This document shows, one piece after another, positions 36,748-44,740 of a stretch of 64,000 nucleotides of DNA. Position 1 is the stretch's first letter. Every line of letters starts with the position of its first letter. The stretch spans positions 744,001 to 808,000 of the forward strand of contig NZ_BLXY01000002.1 of assembly GCF_014193585.1 (NCBI RefSeq), written 5' to 3'. A model generated the notes under the pieces. The model ran no database searches. It was not told where the DNA came from and worked only from the letters and a program-made list of their open reading frames with translations. This stretch comes from Geomonas paludis. Lineage in GTDB: Bacteria > Desulfobacterota > Desulfuromonadia > Geobacterales > Geobacteraceae. The translations under genes were made by a program, and so were the position numbers.

Positions 36748-36760
36748 TCTGCCGCTCTGT

Positions 36761-38185
36761 TTACCCTTTGCCCAGAATGAACTCGCGGCCGGCTTCCACC
36801 AGCGCCTGCAGGCGCTCCTCGCTGGACGCCTCGCAGTACAGGCGCACCACCGGCTCGGTTCCCGATTTGCGGAACAGGAGCCAACTGCCGTCCTGGAGGA
36901 TGAACTTGTTGCCGTCGACGGTGATCTTCTCCTTGACCGCCTCCCCGGCGAAGCTGGCCGGTGTCGCCGCGATCCGCTCCGGGAAAATCTCTTCCAGTTC
37001 CGGAGAAAGGGTCAGGTTGACCCTCTTGGTGAGGTAGCGGCCGACCTTGCTGTAGAGCCTCTCCAACAGCGCCTTGACCGGCATCCCCTCGCGGGCGACC
37101 ATCTCGGCGACCAGGAGACAGGCGAGAATGCCGTCCTTCTCCGGGACGTGCCCCTTGATGGTGAGGCCTGCGCTCTCTTCGCCGCCGATGATGATCTTGT
37201 CCTGGGCGATCAGTTCGCCGACGAACTTGAAGCCGACCGGCGTCTCGTAAACCTTGATGTCGTGCATCTTGGCGACCGCGTCGACCAGGTGCGAGGTGGC
37301 AACGGAACGTCCGACGCCCCCTTTCATCCCCTTGACCCGGACCAGGTAATCGAGCAGCAGCGCGATGACGTAGTTCGGCTCGATGAAGGTGCCGTCGCCG
37401 TCGACGATGCCGAAGCGGTCCGCGTCGCCGTCGGTGGCGATGCCGAGGGCGATCTCGGGATCCTGCTGCACCAGCTTGATGAAATCCTGAATATATTTCT
37501 CGCTCGGCTCCGGCGGGAAGCCGCCGAAGTACGGATCGCGGTTGGCGTTCATCTGCACCACCTTGACCCCGTGCGCCTTGAGCGGCTCGGCCAGGTACCC
37601 GCGCGCGGTCCCGTAGAGCGGGTTGACGGCGATGGTGCCCAGTTTCGCGATGGCGGCGAAATCGACCTTCTTGGCCAGGTCGTCCAGGTAATCCTGCATG
37701 GGGTCGATCTCTACCAGAAGCCCTTTCTTGACGGCATCGTCGATGGAGCACTCGTTGTAGCAGATCTCGCCCAGCATCTCGTTGGCGCGCCGCTCGATGT
37801 CGTTGGTGGTCTGCGGCAAGGCGGGTCCCCCCCAGGAGGGCGAGAACTTGATGCCGTTGTACTCGGGAGGGTTGTGGCTGGCGGTGAAGTTGATGGCGCC
37901 GGCGGCACCGCGGCGGAGAATCTCAAAGGAAATTACGGGTGTGGGGGTGTCGCGGACACAGAGGAAGGTGGGGATGCCGGAGCCGGTCAGGACACGGGCC
38001 GCCTCGCGGGCGAACGCCTCGCCCATGAACCTGGAGTCGTATCCGACGATGATCCCCTTGTTCCCTTCGCCGTTACTCTTAACATGATCGGCGATGGCCT
38101 GGGTGACGACCTTAACATTCTCAAAGATGAAATCTTCACACAAGATGCCGCGCCAGCCGGAAGTGCCGAAAGTAATCCGCTGCAT
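36761..38185 (-). CDS. Phosphoglucomutase/phosphomannomutase family protein
   Basis: Interconverts hexose 1- and 6-phosphates for polysaccharide or LPS precursors. The 474-residue alpha-D-phosphohexomutase has all four domains: phosphoserine Ser103 in TASHNPPEYNGIK, metal-binding DGDADRFGI near residue 246, sugar-binding GGEESAG, and the phosphate-binding loop RKSGTEPVVRLYCEA near the end. ATG at 38185 has GGAGGGATT upstream. Substrate preference between glucose and mannose cannot be told from motifs alone. It is divergent from the PxxKW gene. Confidence 0.93.
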   Translation of the reverse strand: MQRITFGTSGWRGILCEDFIFENVKVVTQAIADHVKSNGEGNKGIIVGYDSRFMGEAFAREAARVLTGSGIPTFLCVRDTPTPVISFEILRRGAAGAINFTASHNPPEYNGIKFSPSWGGPALPQTTNDIERRANEMLGEICYNECSIDDAVKKGLLVEIDPMQDYLDDLAKKVDFAAIAKLGTIAVNPLYGTARGYLAEPLKAHGVKVVQMNANRDPYFGGFPPEPSEKYIQDFIKLVQQDPEIALGIATDGDADRFGIVDGDGTFIEPNYVIALLLDYLVRVKGMKGGVGRSVATSHLVDAVAKMHDIKVYETPVGFKFVGELIAQDKIIIGGEESAGLTIKGHVPEKDGILACLLVAEMVAREGMPVKALLERLYSKVGRYLTKRVNLTLSPELEEIFPERIAATPASFAGEAVKEKITVDGNKFILQDGSWLLFRKSGTEPVVRLYCEASSEERLQALVEAGREFILGKG

Positions 38186-38348
38186 AATCCCTCCAGGGTG
38201 TTCGATAGTAAGGTCACCTCTATCTGGCAGAGCCCCCACTTGTGATCGATAACCTATCGAAAACAGGAGTACCAGGCGACCCGATAAAATAATTACTAGA
38301 GATTAATGCAGACGCCGAAGAGAGTCAAGTTTTAGCGAAAAAAGTGGG

Positions 38349-38378
38349 TTGACATTTTTCTTTCGAAATTGGTAGAGT
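38349..38378 (+). promoter_or_regulatory. Candidate promoter of the PxxKW gene
   Basis: TTGACA (38349-38354) is followed after 18 bases by TAGAGT (38373-38378). The start codon is 43 bases past the -10 box and is preceded by GAGGAGG. Confidence 0.5.
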
Positions 38379-38421
38379 GTCCTCTATCAACCGATTACGA
38401 AGCAATTGAGGAGGCTTAAAC

Positions 38422-38715
38422 ATGCAATGTCAAACCGTACTTCCTGGTGCCGAGTGCACTTTCTGGGGTAAACAGGGTTGTGTATTCACCGAAGGTTCCT
38501 GCCAACTGATCGTGGAGAACTGCGAAGGTTGTGACAGGATCGTAGACGGCTCCATCGGGAAGGTTTGCAGCGCATACCCGGCTCCCGAGAAGAAGTGGGT
38601 CGGCGGTATCTGCAACTTCGCTACCCACGTCAAGGTCGAGATCAAGACCGACGACGCCAAGATCAACCCGCTCAAGGCTTCCAAGAAAGCCGCAGGCGCC
38701 AAGAAGAAGAAGTAG
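38422..38715 (+). CDS. PxxKW-family cysteine-rich protein
   Basis: A 97-residue cytoplasmic protein with eight Cys (positions 3, 12, 20, 27, 34, 37, 49 and 64) and the family-naming PAPEKKW motif near residue 53. The C-terminus is a Lys/Ala tail ending in four Lys. The family is restricted mainly to deltaproteobacterial anaerobes and its function is unknown; Cys spacing suggests metal or cluster binding. It has its own promoter and a strong terminator, so it is monocistronic and probably well expressed. Confidence 0.88.
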   Translation: MQCQTVLPGAECTFWGKQGCVFTEGSCQLIVENCEGCDRIVDGSIGKVCSAYPAPEKKWVGGICNFATHVKVEIKTDDAKINPLKASKKAAGAKKKK

Positions 38716-38743
38716 TACCCACAGTATTTTGCTGTACCCTAAG

Positions 38744-38773
38744 AAGGGAGGACTCAGGTCCTCCCTTTTTTTT
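38744..38773 (+). terminator. Strong intrinsic terminator after the PxxKW gene
   Basis: A perfect ten-base stem AAGGGAGGAC/GTCCTCCCTT with a four-base loop, followed by eight T. Confidence 0.92.
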
Positions 38774-38802
38774 ACTCTCAATCGTAGCAACGGAGGTGTC
38801 CT

Positions 38803-39261
38803 ATGCCTTTCGACTTCCTGGCCTGCCCCGCCTGCGGGGCCCAGGTGAAACAGTACAAGAATCCTCTGCCGACCGTGGACGTGATCGTCGAGCTTCCGGA
38901 AGGGATCGTGCTCATCGAGCGCAAGAACGAACCGTTCGGCTGGGCCATCCCCGGAGGCTTCGTGGACTACGGCGAGTCGCTGGAGCATGCCGCGGTGCGT
39001 GAGATCCAGGAGGAGATTTCGGTGCAGCTGGAGGAGAAGGACCTAAGGCTGTTGGGATGCTATTCGGATCCCGCTCGCGACAAGCGCAGCCACAACATCT
39101 CGACCGTCTACGTCGCCAAGGCCTCCGGCACGCCCAAAGCCGGCGACGATGCGGCCGCCTTCGCCATCTTCCCCATCGACGCCCTACCCGAGCCGCTCTG
39201 CTTCGACCACGCACGGATCCTGTCCGACTACCGTTCCAAGAAAAAGGCGGGGACGATCTAA
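38803..39261 (+). CDS. Nudix hydrolase with N-terminal zinc ribbon
   Basis: A 152-residue Nudix enzyme that cleaves nucleoside diphosphates linked to another group. The Nudix box is G-G-F-V-D-Y-G-E-S-L followed by the REIQEEI helix (about residues 47-69), with all catalytic Glu residues. A short CPACG half-ribbon at 9-13 precedes the domain. Relatives include ADP-ribose and NADH pyrophosphatases, but the substrate is not clear. GGAGGTG precedes the ATG. It ends at a bidirectional terminator. Confidence 0.88.
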   Translation: MPFDFLACPACGAQVKQYKNPLPTVDVIVELPEGIVLIERKNEPFGWAIPGGFVDYGESLEHAAVREIQEEISVQLEEKDLRLLGCYSDPARDKRSHNISTVYVAKASGTPKAGDDAAAFAIFPIDALPEPLCFDHARILSDYRSKKKAGTI

Positions 39262-39265
39262 AAGA

Positions 39266-39295
39266 AAAAGGGGTGGCCTTCAGGCCACCCCTTTT
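39266..39295 (+). terminator. Bidirectional terminator after the Nudix gene
   Basis: A perfect 14-base stem with a two-base loop, AAAAGGGGTGGCCT/AGGCCACCCCTTTT, with A and T runs at the ends. It also stands 60 bases past the convergent mqnA stop. Confidence 0.85.
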
Positions 39296-39355
39296 CACCT
39301 CGACAACGCCCAGAACGTTCTGTAGGGGCGAATAATCATTGCCCCAACCCTCCCC

Positions 39356-40177
39356 CTACTCGAAAAACCGCAACTCCGGCAGGCTCGGAATGAGCCCCAT
39401 CTCGAAGGCGTACCGGAAAAAGAGCCGGGCCCCTTCGAGGTGTGCGTCGGTCAGCTCGTAGGAGATGGTCTGCCAGTAGTCCACCAGCGCCTCCTCGCTC
39501 AGCCAGGCGCGCTCCTCGCACTGCGCCGCGATCTCGGCGTAGCTTGCGTAGGCGAGTTTCTTGGCCGCCACCAGGTCATGGGCCAGCGCCGCCAGTTCGG
39601 CGCCCTTCTCCTGCGCCGCCTCACGCCGCACGATCCAGAGGGCGAAGACGAAGGGGAGCCCGGTGAACTCGTGCCACAGTTGCCCCAGGTCGTAACAGAA
39701 GAAGCCGGAACCGGAGGCGGCCCCTTTCAGAGCGGCATCGCCGATCAGCAACAGGCCGGGATACTGCTCCAAAGCCTGGGAAAGCGGCAGCGTGGTCCGC
39801 TCGAAGCTGTTGGCAAAGCCGAACTTCCGCGCCAGCAGCACCTTCAGCAGGTTCACCGAGGTGTCGGACTCGGCGGTAAGGCCGATGGCGGCGCCATCCA
39901 ACTCGTCAACCGGAACCCGCGAGAAGAGGAACACGCTCTTCACCGGGCCGATGGCGCTGATGGAGAGCTCGGGAAGCAGGCAGTACTGCTCATGCGCCAT
40001 GGCGTACTCGATCGAGGAGGAAGGGCTGAGGTCTATCTCGCCGGCGCGCAGCATGGCGTTCAGCCGTGCGGGCACGCCGTCGACGAAGCGGTAACCGGTA
40101 CAGTCGAAATGGGAAGCGAGAGCGGTGAAGATGGGGGTGCAGTTCGCGTACTTGATGTGTCCGATGTTGATGGTCAC
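39356..40177 (-). CDS. mqnA: Chorismate dehydratase, menaquinone futalosine pathway
   Basis: Converts chorismate to 3-enolpyruvyl-benzoate, the first step of futalosine-route menaquinone synthesis. The 273-residue periplasmic-binding-protein-like fold starts INIGHIKYANCTPIF and includes GVPARLNAMLRAGEIDLSP, SSIEYA and VKSVFLFSRVP, as in MqnA. There is no signal peptide, so it is cytoplasmic. It stands alone; other mqn genes are not in view. Menaquinone fits an anaerobic respiring organism. Confidence 0.92.
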   Translation of the reverse strand: MTINIGHIKYANCTPIFTALASHFDCTGYRFVDGVPARLNAMLRAGEIDLSPSSSIEYAMAHEQYCLLPELSISAIGPVKSVFLFSRVPVDELDGAAIGLTAESDTSVNLLKVLLARKFGFANSFERTTLPLSQALEQYPGLLLIGDAALKGAASGSGFFCYDLGQLWHEFTGLPFVFALWIVRREAAQEKGAELAALAHDLVAAKKLAYASYAEIAAQCEERAWLSEEALVDYWQTISYELTDAHLEGARLFFRYAFEMGLIPSLPELRFFE

Positions 40178-40240
40178 TGAGAAACTCCGGTTAATCTTAT
40201 GACAAGAGAAATGTGACTGACATGACCTGCCAGCACATCC

Positions 40241-40359
40241 ACTTCCCCTCTCCCTCCGGGAGAGGGCCAGGGTGAGGGAGTCGCCGATGGCAACATGCCT
40301 GCAGCCGGCAGCGCCCTCACCCGCCCTTCGGGCACCCTCTCCCGCAGGGAGAGGGAACT
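40241..40359. repeat. Intergenic inverted repeat, family C, copy 5
   Basis: The 268-base gap between gcvH and mqnA holds two facing CCCTCTCCC hairpins (40247 and 40338) joined by AGGGTGAGGGAG and its complement, with a spacer of about 45 bases between. Confidence 0.78.
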
Positions 40360-40393
40360 AGCGGAAGACAGAGCTCGTCGGGAAAGGAAAAGG

Positions 40394-40420
40394 AAAAGGC
40401 GAGAGGATCTCTCGCCTTTT
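40394..40420 (-). terminator. Terminator of the accB-accC-gcvH transcript
   Basis: A perfect 12-base stem AAAAGGCGAGAG/CTCTCGCCTTTT with a three-base loop lies 25 bases past the gcvH stop. The T run is on the minus strand side. Confidence 0.82.
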
Positions 40421-40445
40421 CAGGTCTATCTCAAACTGCTGACGG

Positions 40446-40835
40446 TTAATCTTCGGAAACGGATACGGTGTCCTCGTACAGCTCGGCGGACATGAGGAGG
40501 TTCAACTCCTCGGCGTCGGCCATCTCGATGACGACCAACCAGCCGCCGTCATAGGGATCGTCGTTGACGAACTCCGGTGCGGTCCCAAGCTCGGAGTTGA
40601 CCTCGAGCACGGTGCCGGAAAGAGGTGCGTAGAGGTCGGCAACCGTCTTCCTCGCCTCGATGGAGCCGAAAGAATCGTCCTGCTCCAGTTCGTCCCCCGG
40701 CTCCGGGAGTTCGACCGAGGTGACGTTGCCCAACTCGACCTGCGCGTAGTCGGTGACCCCGATTACGGCGCGGTCACCTTCGACGCGGACCCACAGGTGC
40801 TCTTTGCTGTACTTAAGCTCTTCTGGAAAGTCCAT
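40446..40835 (-). CDS. gcvH: Glycine cleavage H-like lipoyl protein
   Basis: A 129-residue lipoyl carrier. The lipoyl Lys63 lies in SIEARKTVADLYAP, and the N-terminal EHLWVRVEGDRAVIGVTDYA and the C-terminal LNLLMSAELYE are typical of H protein. In the glycine cleavage system it shuttles the aminomethyl group, but no gcvT or gcvP is seen here. Instead it starts three bases after the accC stop, in an operon with accB and accC. It may be a dedicated lipoyl carrier or an orphan H protein. Confidence 0.9.
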   Translation of the reverse strand: MDFPEELKYSKEHLWVRVEGDRAVIGVTDYAQVELGNVTSVELPEPGDELEQDDSFGSIEARKTVADLYAPLSGTVLEVNSELGTAPEFVNDDPYDGGWLVVIEMADAEELNLLMSAELYEDTVSVSED

Positions 40836-40838
40836 AGC

Positions 40839-42179
40839 TTACTCCAGTACCAGCCTTTCGATGAAGCTGGTGTCTATGTTCCCTTCTATGAAGTCTTTGT
40901 TGGCCATGATCCGCTTGTGGAACGGGATGGTGGTCTTGATGCCGTCGACGATGTACTCGTCCAGCGCGCGTGCCATGCGCTTGATGGCCTCGTCCCTGGT
41001 GTCGGCATGCACGATCAGCTTGGCGATCAGGGAGTCGTAGTGCGGCACCACGCTGTAGTTGGTGTAGACGAACGAGTCGACGCGGACGCCGAGACCGCCC
41101 GGGGTATGGTGATCGGTGATCTTGCCGGGGCACGGGGTGAACTTGACCGAGTCTTCCGCGTTGATGCGGCACTCGATGGAGTGACCCTTGATCTTGATGT
41201 CGTCCTGGGTGTAGCGGAGTTTTTCGCCGAAGGCGGAGCGGATCTGCTCCTTGACGATGTCGACGCCGGTGACCATCTCGGTAACCGGGTGCTCCACCTG
41301 CACGCGGGTGTTCATCTCCATGAAGTAGAAGTTGTTGTTCTTGTCGACCAGGAACTCCATGGTGCCCACGCTGTTGTAGTTGACGGCCTTGGCAGCGGCG
41401 ACCGCGGCCTCGCCCATCGCCTTCCTGAGCTCCGGGGTGGTGACGGTGGAGGGAGCCTCCTCGATCACCTTCTGGTGACGACGCTGGATGGAGCAGTCGC
41501 GCTCGCCCAGGTGGATGACGTTGCCGTGCTTGTCGGCCAGGACCTGGATCTCGACGTGACGCGGGTTCTCGCAGTAGCGCTCGATGTAGACTTCCGGGTT
41601 GCCGAAGCCGGTCTGCGCCTCGGTCCTCGCGGTCATGAACGCGTTGGGGAGCGCCGCCGGGGAGTGCACGATCTTCATGCCGCGCCCGCCGCCGCCCGCC
41701 GTCGCCTTGATGATGACCGGGAAGCCGATTTCCTTGGCGACCTTGACCGCCTCGTTGACGTCGTGGACCCCTTCCTTGGTGCCCGGCAGGATGGGCACGC
41801 CGACCTTGATCACCGCCTGGCGGGCGGAGATCTTGTCGCCCATGATGCGCATGCTCTCTGCGGTGGGGCCGATGAAGGTGATGCCGCACTTCTCGCAGAT
41901 CTCTGCGAACCTCGGGTTCTCGGACAGGAAGCCGTAGCCCGGGTGGATCGCTTCCGCGTCGGTCAGTTCGGCCGCGGAAATGATGGCGTTGATGTTGAGG
42001 TAGCTGGAGAGGCTGGGAGCCGGGCCGATGCAGACGCTCTCGTCGGCGAGTTTCACGTGCAGCGACTCGGAGTCGGCGGAAGAGTAGACGGCGACCGTCT
42101 TGATCCCCATCTCCTTGCAGGTCCTGATGATACGGAGGGCGATCTCCCCCCGGTTTGCGATAAGAATTTTATGAAACAT
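40839..42179 (-). CDS. accC: Acetyl-CoA carboxylase, biotin carboxylase subunit
   Basis: Carboxylates the biotin of AccB with bicarbonate and ATP, the first step of fatty acid synthesis. The 446-residue protein has the biotin-carboxylase fold: [16 protein letters not shown] at the start, the ATP-grasp glycine loop [12 protein letters not shown] near residue 160, [13 protein letters not shown], and [16 protein letters not shown] near 290. It is complete and of normal length. ATG at 42179; between it and accB lies a long inverted repeat (family D). Confidence 0.98.
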   Translation of the reverse strand: MFHKILIANRGEIALRIIRTCKEMGIKTVAVYSSADSESLHVKLADESVCIGPAPSLSSYLNINAIISAAELTDAEAIHPGYGFLSENPRFAEICEKCGITFIGPTAESMRIMGDKISARQAVIKVGVPILPGTKEGVHDVNEAVKVAKEIGFPVIIKATAGGGGRGMKIVHSPAALPNAFMTARTEAQTGFGNPEVYIERYCENPRHVEIQVLADKHGNVIHLGERDCSIQRRHQKVIEEAPSTVTTPELRKAMGEAAVAAAKAVNYNSVGTMEFLVDKNNNFYFMEMNTRVQVEHPVTEMVTGVDIVKEQIRSAFGEKLRYTQDDIKIKGHSIECRINAEDSVKFTPCPGKITDHHTPGGLGVRVDSFVYTNYSVVPHYDSLIAKLIVHADTRDEAIKRMARALDEYIVDGIKTTIPFHKRIMANKDFIEGNIDTSFIERLVLE

Positions 42180-42191
42180 GATGTCTCCAAG

Positions 42192-42304
42192 AAACAGATA
42201 AAGATTGAGACCAAGATTTAGATTGAGGCTAAGACCAGAACCCGCGGCGAGACCGCCACAACGGGATCCTGGTCTTAATCTTTATCTTTATCTCAATCTG
42301 TTTT
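42192..42304. repeat. Intra-operon inverted repeat, family D (AGATAAAG/AGATTGAG word)
   Basis: The whole accB-accC spacer is an inverted repeat. The left arm (42192-42238) has AAACAGATAAAG, AGATTGAG words and ends AAGACCAG. The right arm (42269-42304) begins CTGGTCTTAATC and ends ATCTGTTT. About 30 GC-rich bases separate them. The arms pair imperfectly but extensively. Confidence 0.8.
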
Positions 42305-42777
42305 TACAGCTTCTCCACCACGAACAGGGCGTCGCCGTACTCGACCGGCTGCGCGTTCTCCTTGCAGATCTTGACGATCTTGCACTTGAACTCGGCCTCG
42401 ATCTCGTTCATCAGTTTCATCGCCTCGACGATGCAGAGGACCTGCCCCTTCTCGACGATCTGGCCGACTTCCACGAAGGGAGCGGCGTCCGGAGCCGGAG
42501 CACGGTAGAAGGTGCCGACGATGGGGGAGGTGATCACGTCGCCCTGCTCTTTCTCGGCAGCGGCCGGAGCGGCAGCGGGAGCGGCAGCCGGCGCTGCGGG
42601 AGCGGCGACGGGAGCGGCCGGAGCGTACTGGTAGGCGACGGGCGCCTGAACCTGGAACTGGGCGCTGCTGCAGCCCCTCTTGATGACCACTTTGTCATCG
42701 GCGTTCTCCAGCTCGAACTCGGTGATGTCGGTCTCCGTTACCATCTTGATCAGCATCTTCAGGTCTTTTATATCCAC
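42304..42777 (-). CDS. accB: Acetyl-CoA carboxylase biotin carboxyl carrier protein
   Basis: Carries biotin between the carboxylase and transferase sites. The 157-residue protein has an N-terminal helical part (1-40), an Ala/Pro-rich flexible linker (about 45-75) and the biotinyl domain with Lys121 in [19 protein letters not shown] lies immediately before the start. It directly precedes accC on the same strand. Confidence 0.97.
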   Translation of the reverse strand: MDIKDLKMLIKMVTETDITEFELENADDKVVIKRGCSSAQFQVQAPVAYQYAPAAPVAAPAAPAAAPAAAPAAAEKEQGDVITSPIVGTFYRAPAPDAAPFVEVGQIVEKGQVLCIVEAMKLMNEIEAEFKCKIVKICKENAQPVEYGDALFVVEKL

Positions 42778-42851
42778 ATCATTCTCCTTTTCTTCACTTT
42801 ATTGCATGGTTAAAGGCCTACCGGTCGATGCCGGACAGGCCCGTGAAACTC

Positions 42852-43919
42852 TCAGAGGATCATCAACTCCTTGGGGACCCGGGTGATGGGCCGGCAGCCG
42901 TTCTGCCCGACCACCACGGTGTCCTCGATGCGGACCCCGCCCCACCCGGGAATGTAGATCCCGGGCTCGATGGTGAACACCATCCCCTCCTGGATCACGT
43001 GCTTGCTGCGCGGCGAGGCCGTGGGATGCTCGTGGATGTCGATGCCGACCCCGTGTCCCAGGCCGTGCCCGAAATACTCGCCGAAGCCTTTGGCCCCGAT
43101 GTAGTCGCGCGCCTTGGCGTCCAGGTCCCGGAAACTCATGCCGGGGTGCACCGCATCCAGGGCCGCCCGCTGGGCCGACAGTACCGTTTCGTACACCTCG
43201 CGCTGCTTCGCGTCCGGCTGTCCCAGGCAGACCGTCACCGTCTCGTCGGAGCAGTAGCCGCGGTAGATGGCGCCGTAATCGATGGTGACCAGTTCTCCGG
43301 CCACCAGCTTCTTCTCGGAGGCGCGGCCGTGCGGCAGTGCGCCGCGCTCGCCGGAGGCGACGATGAAATCGAAGGATTTCCCTTCCGCCCCCCTCTCCCG
43401 CATGGCGACTTCCAGCATCCAGGCGACCTCGCTTTCGGTCATCCCGGGCTTCAGACGCGCCACGGTCTCCAGGAGCGCCTCGGAGGCGATCGCCGCCACC
43501 CGCTCCAGGATCTCCAGTTCGCCGGCGTCCTTCACCGTCCTCAGGCCGACCATCTCCGTGTCGGCGGAGAGGTACTCGATCTCCGGGGTCCTGGCGCAAA
43601 GCTCCTGGTAGAAAGCGACTGTGGTGGAGCCGGCTTCGAAGGCCACCCTGGTCGCGCCGCTTTGCTGCAGCAATTCGACCAGCGTATCCATCCGGTTGGA
43701 GAACTCGATAACCTTGGCGCCCGTGACCTCGGCGCCAGCCTGTGAGGTGTAACGGGAGTCGGTGAGAAACCACCCGTCTTCTGGAGAGAGTAGCAGCAGC
43801 CCCTCGCTGCCGGTGAAGCCGGCGAGGTACCGGATGTTGCTCAGATTGAGAACCAGCAACAGATCGGCATCCAGACGTTTCAGGCATTCTCGGGCCGCAA
43901 GGATTCTGTTACCTATCAT
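42852..43919 (-). CDS. pepP: M24-family Xaa-Pro aminopeptidase
   Basis: Releases N-terminal residues before proline. The 355-residue protein has the creatinase-like N-terminal domain (1-130, with RYLAGFTGSEG) and the pita-bread catalytic domain. Metal ligands are in TIDYGAIYRGYCSDET, GHGLGHGVGIDIHE and FTIEPGIYIPGWGGVRIED. It is complete. In many bacteria this gene sits between aroQ and the accBC/efp genes, as here (efp is absent). It is separated by 21 bases from aroQ. Confidence 0.94.
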   Translation of the reverse strand: MIGNRILAARECLKRLDADLLLVLNLSNIRYLAGFTGSEGLLLLSPEDGWFLTDSRYTSQAGAEVTGAKVIEFSNRMDTLVELLQQSGATRVAFEAGSTTVAFYQELCARTPEIEYLSADTEMVGLRTVKDAGELEILERVAAIASEALLETVARLKPGMTESEVAWMLEVAMRERGAEGKSFDFIVASGERGALPHGRASEKKLVAGELVTIDYGAIYRGYCSDETVTVCLGQPDAKQREVYETVLSAQRAALDAVHPGMSFRDLDAKARDYIGAKGFGEYFGHGLGHGVGIDIHEHPTASPRSKHVIQEGMVFTIEPGIYIPGWGGVRIEDTVVVGQNGCRPITRVPKELMIL

Positions 43920-43940
43920 AATTCCGTCCGTAAGACAATC

Positions 43941-44384
43941 TTATTTTCCCAGCCGTTTGGCAAGGGCGCGCAGCCCCAAAAGGTAGCTGTCAGGGCCGAA
44001 ACCGCAGATCTGTCCGACCGCTACCGGGGCTATGAAACTGTGGCTCCGGAAGGGCTCCCGGGCATGGACGTTGGAGAGGTGGACCTCCACTGCGGGGAGC
44101 GCGGTGGAGGCGATGGCGTCACGGATGGCGACGCTGGTGTGGGTATAGGCTGCGGGGTTGATGAGGATGCCCTGGCAGGTGCCCATGGCTCCCTGGATGG
44201 CATCAACGAGAGCCCCTTCACTGTTGCTCTGGACGATTTCGAGCTCCAGAGACAGTTCAGCCGCCAGTTCCCTGAGCGCCTGGTTGATCCCCTCCAGGGT
44301 GGTGGTGCCGTAGACGCCCGGCTCCCGTACCCCCAGGAGGTTCAGGTTCGGCCCGTGCAGGACCAGGATCTTCGCGGCACTCAT
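43941..44384 (-). CDS. aroQ: Type II 3-dehydroquinate dehydratase
   Basis: Third step of the shikimate pathway. The 147-residue protein has [12 protein letters not shown] at the start, the catalytic Tyr in [20 protein letters not shown], and the active-site His/Arg in [18 protein letters not shown] at 44384 overlaps the roadblock stop by four bases. It belongs to the same run as aroB, aroK and aroC. Confidence 0.96.
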   Translation of the reverse strand: MSAAKILVLHGPNLNLLGVREPGVYGTTTLEGINQALRELAAELSLELEIVQSNSEGALVDAIQGAMGTCQGILINPAAYTHTSVAIRDAIASTALPAVEVHLSNVHAREPFRSHSFIAPVAVGQICGFGPDSYLLGLRALAKRLGK

Positions 44385-44740
44385 TGCAGCGACTCCCGGA
44401 AGGCCGGCGCCGAGCGTTTCAACAGGAAGCGGGCCTTGCCGAAGTTGCCGTCGGCGGGGAGCACCAGCGCCGCGAAGAAGTCTTCGCTGACGCCGCGCAC
44501 GATGATGCAGCACTTCTCGGTGATGATGGAAACCTCTTCCAGCTCGCCGGTCTTGAGCACGCCCACCGTCCTCTTGATCTCCTTGAGCACCGAGGCGTAC
44601 TCGATGGTCAGGGTTTGCACGTCCAGCCCGGCCGCCTCGCGCAGGTACTCCTCGATGGCGATGCCGTCATACCCCATGATGACGCCGCCCAGGCCGCCGC
44701 TTTCCACCACTATCTCCTTCAGAATCCCCTTAAACCCCAT
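44381..44740 (-). CDS. Roadblock/LC7-domain protein (MglB-like)
   Basis: A 119-residue single roadblock domain: [26 protein letters not shown] opens the fold, with [14 protein letters not shown] as the central helix. Family members regulate small Ras-like GTPases (MglA/Rag), usually as dimers. No MglA-type GTPase is in the window. It overlaps the TPR gene by 11 bases and aroQ by four, so the three are co-translated. A role as partner of the TPR protein is inference. Confidence 0.85.
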   Translation of the reverse strand: MGFKGILKEIVVESGGLGGVIMGYDGIAIEEYLREAAGLDVQTLTIEYASVLKEIKRTVGVLKTGELEEVSIITEKCCIIVRGVSEDFFAALVLPADGNFGKARFLLKRSAPAFRESLQ

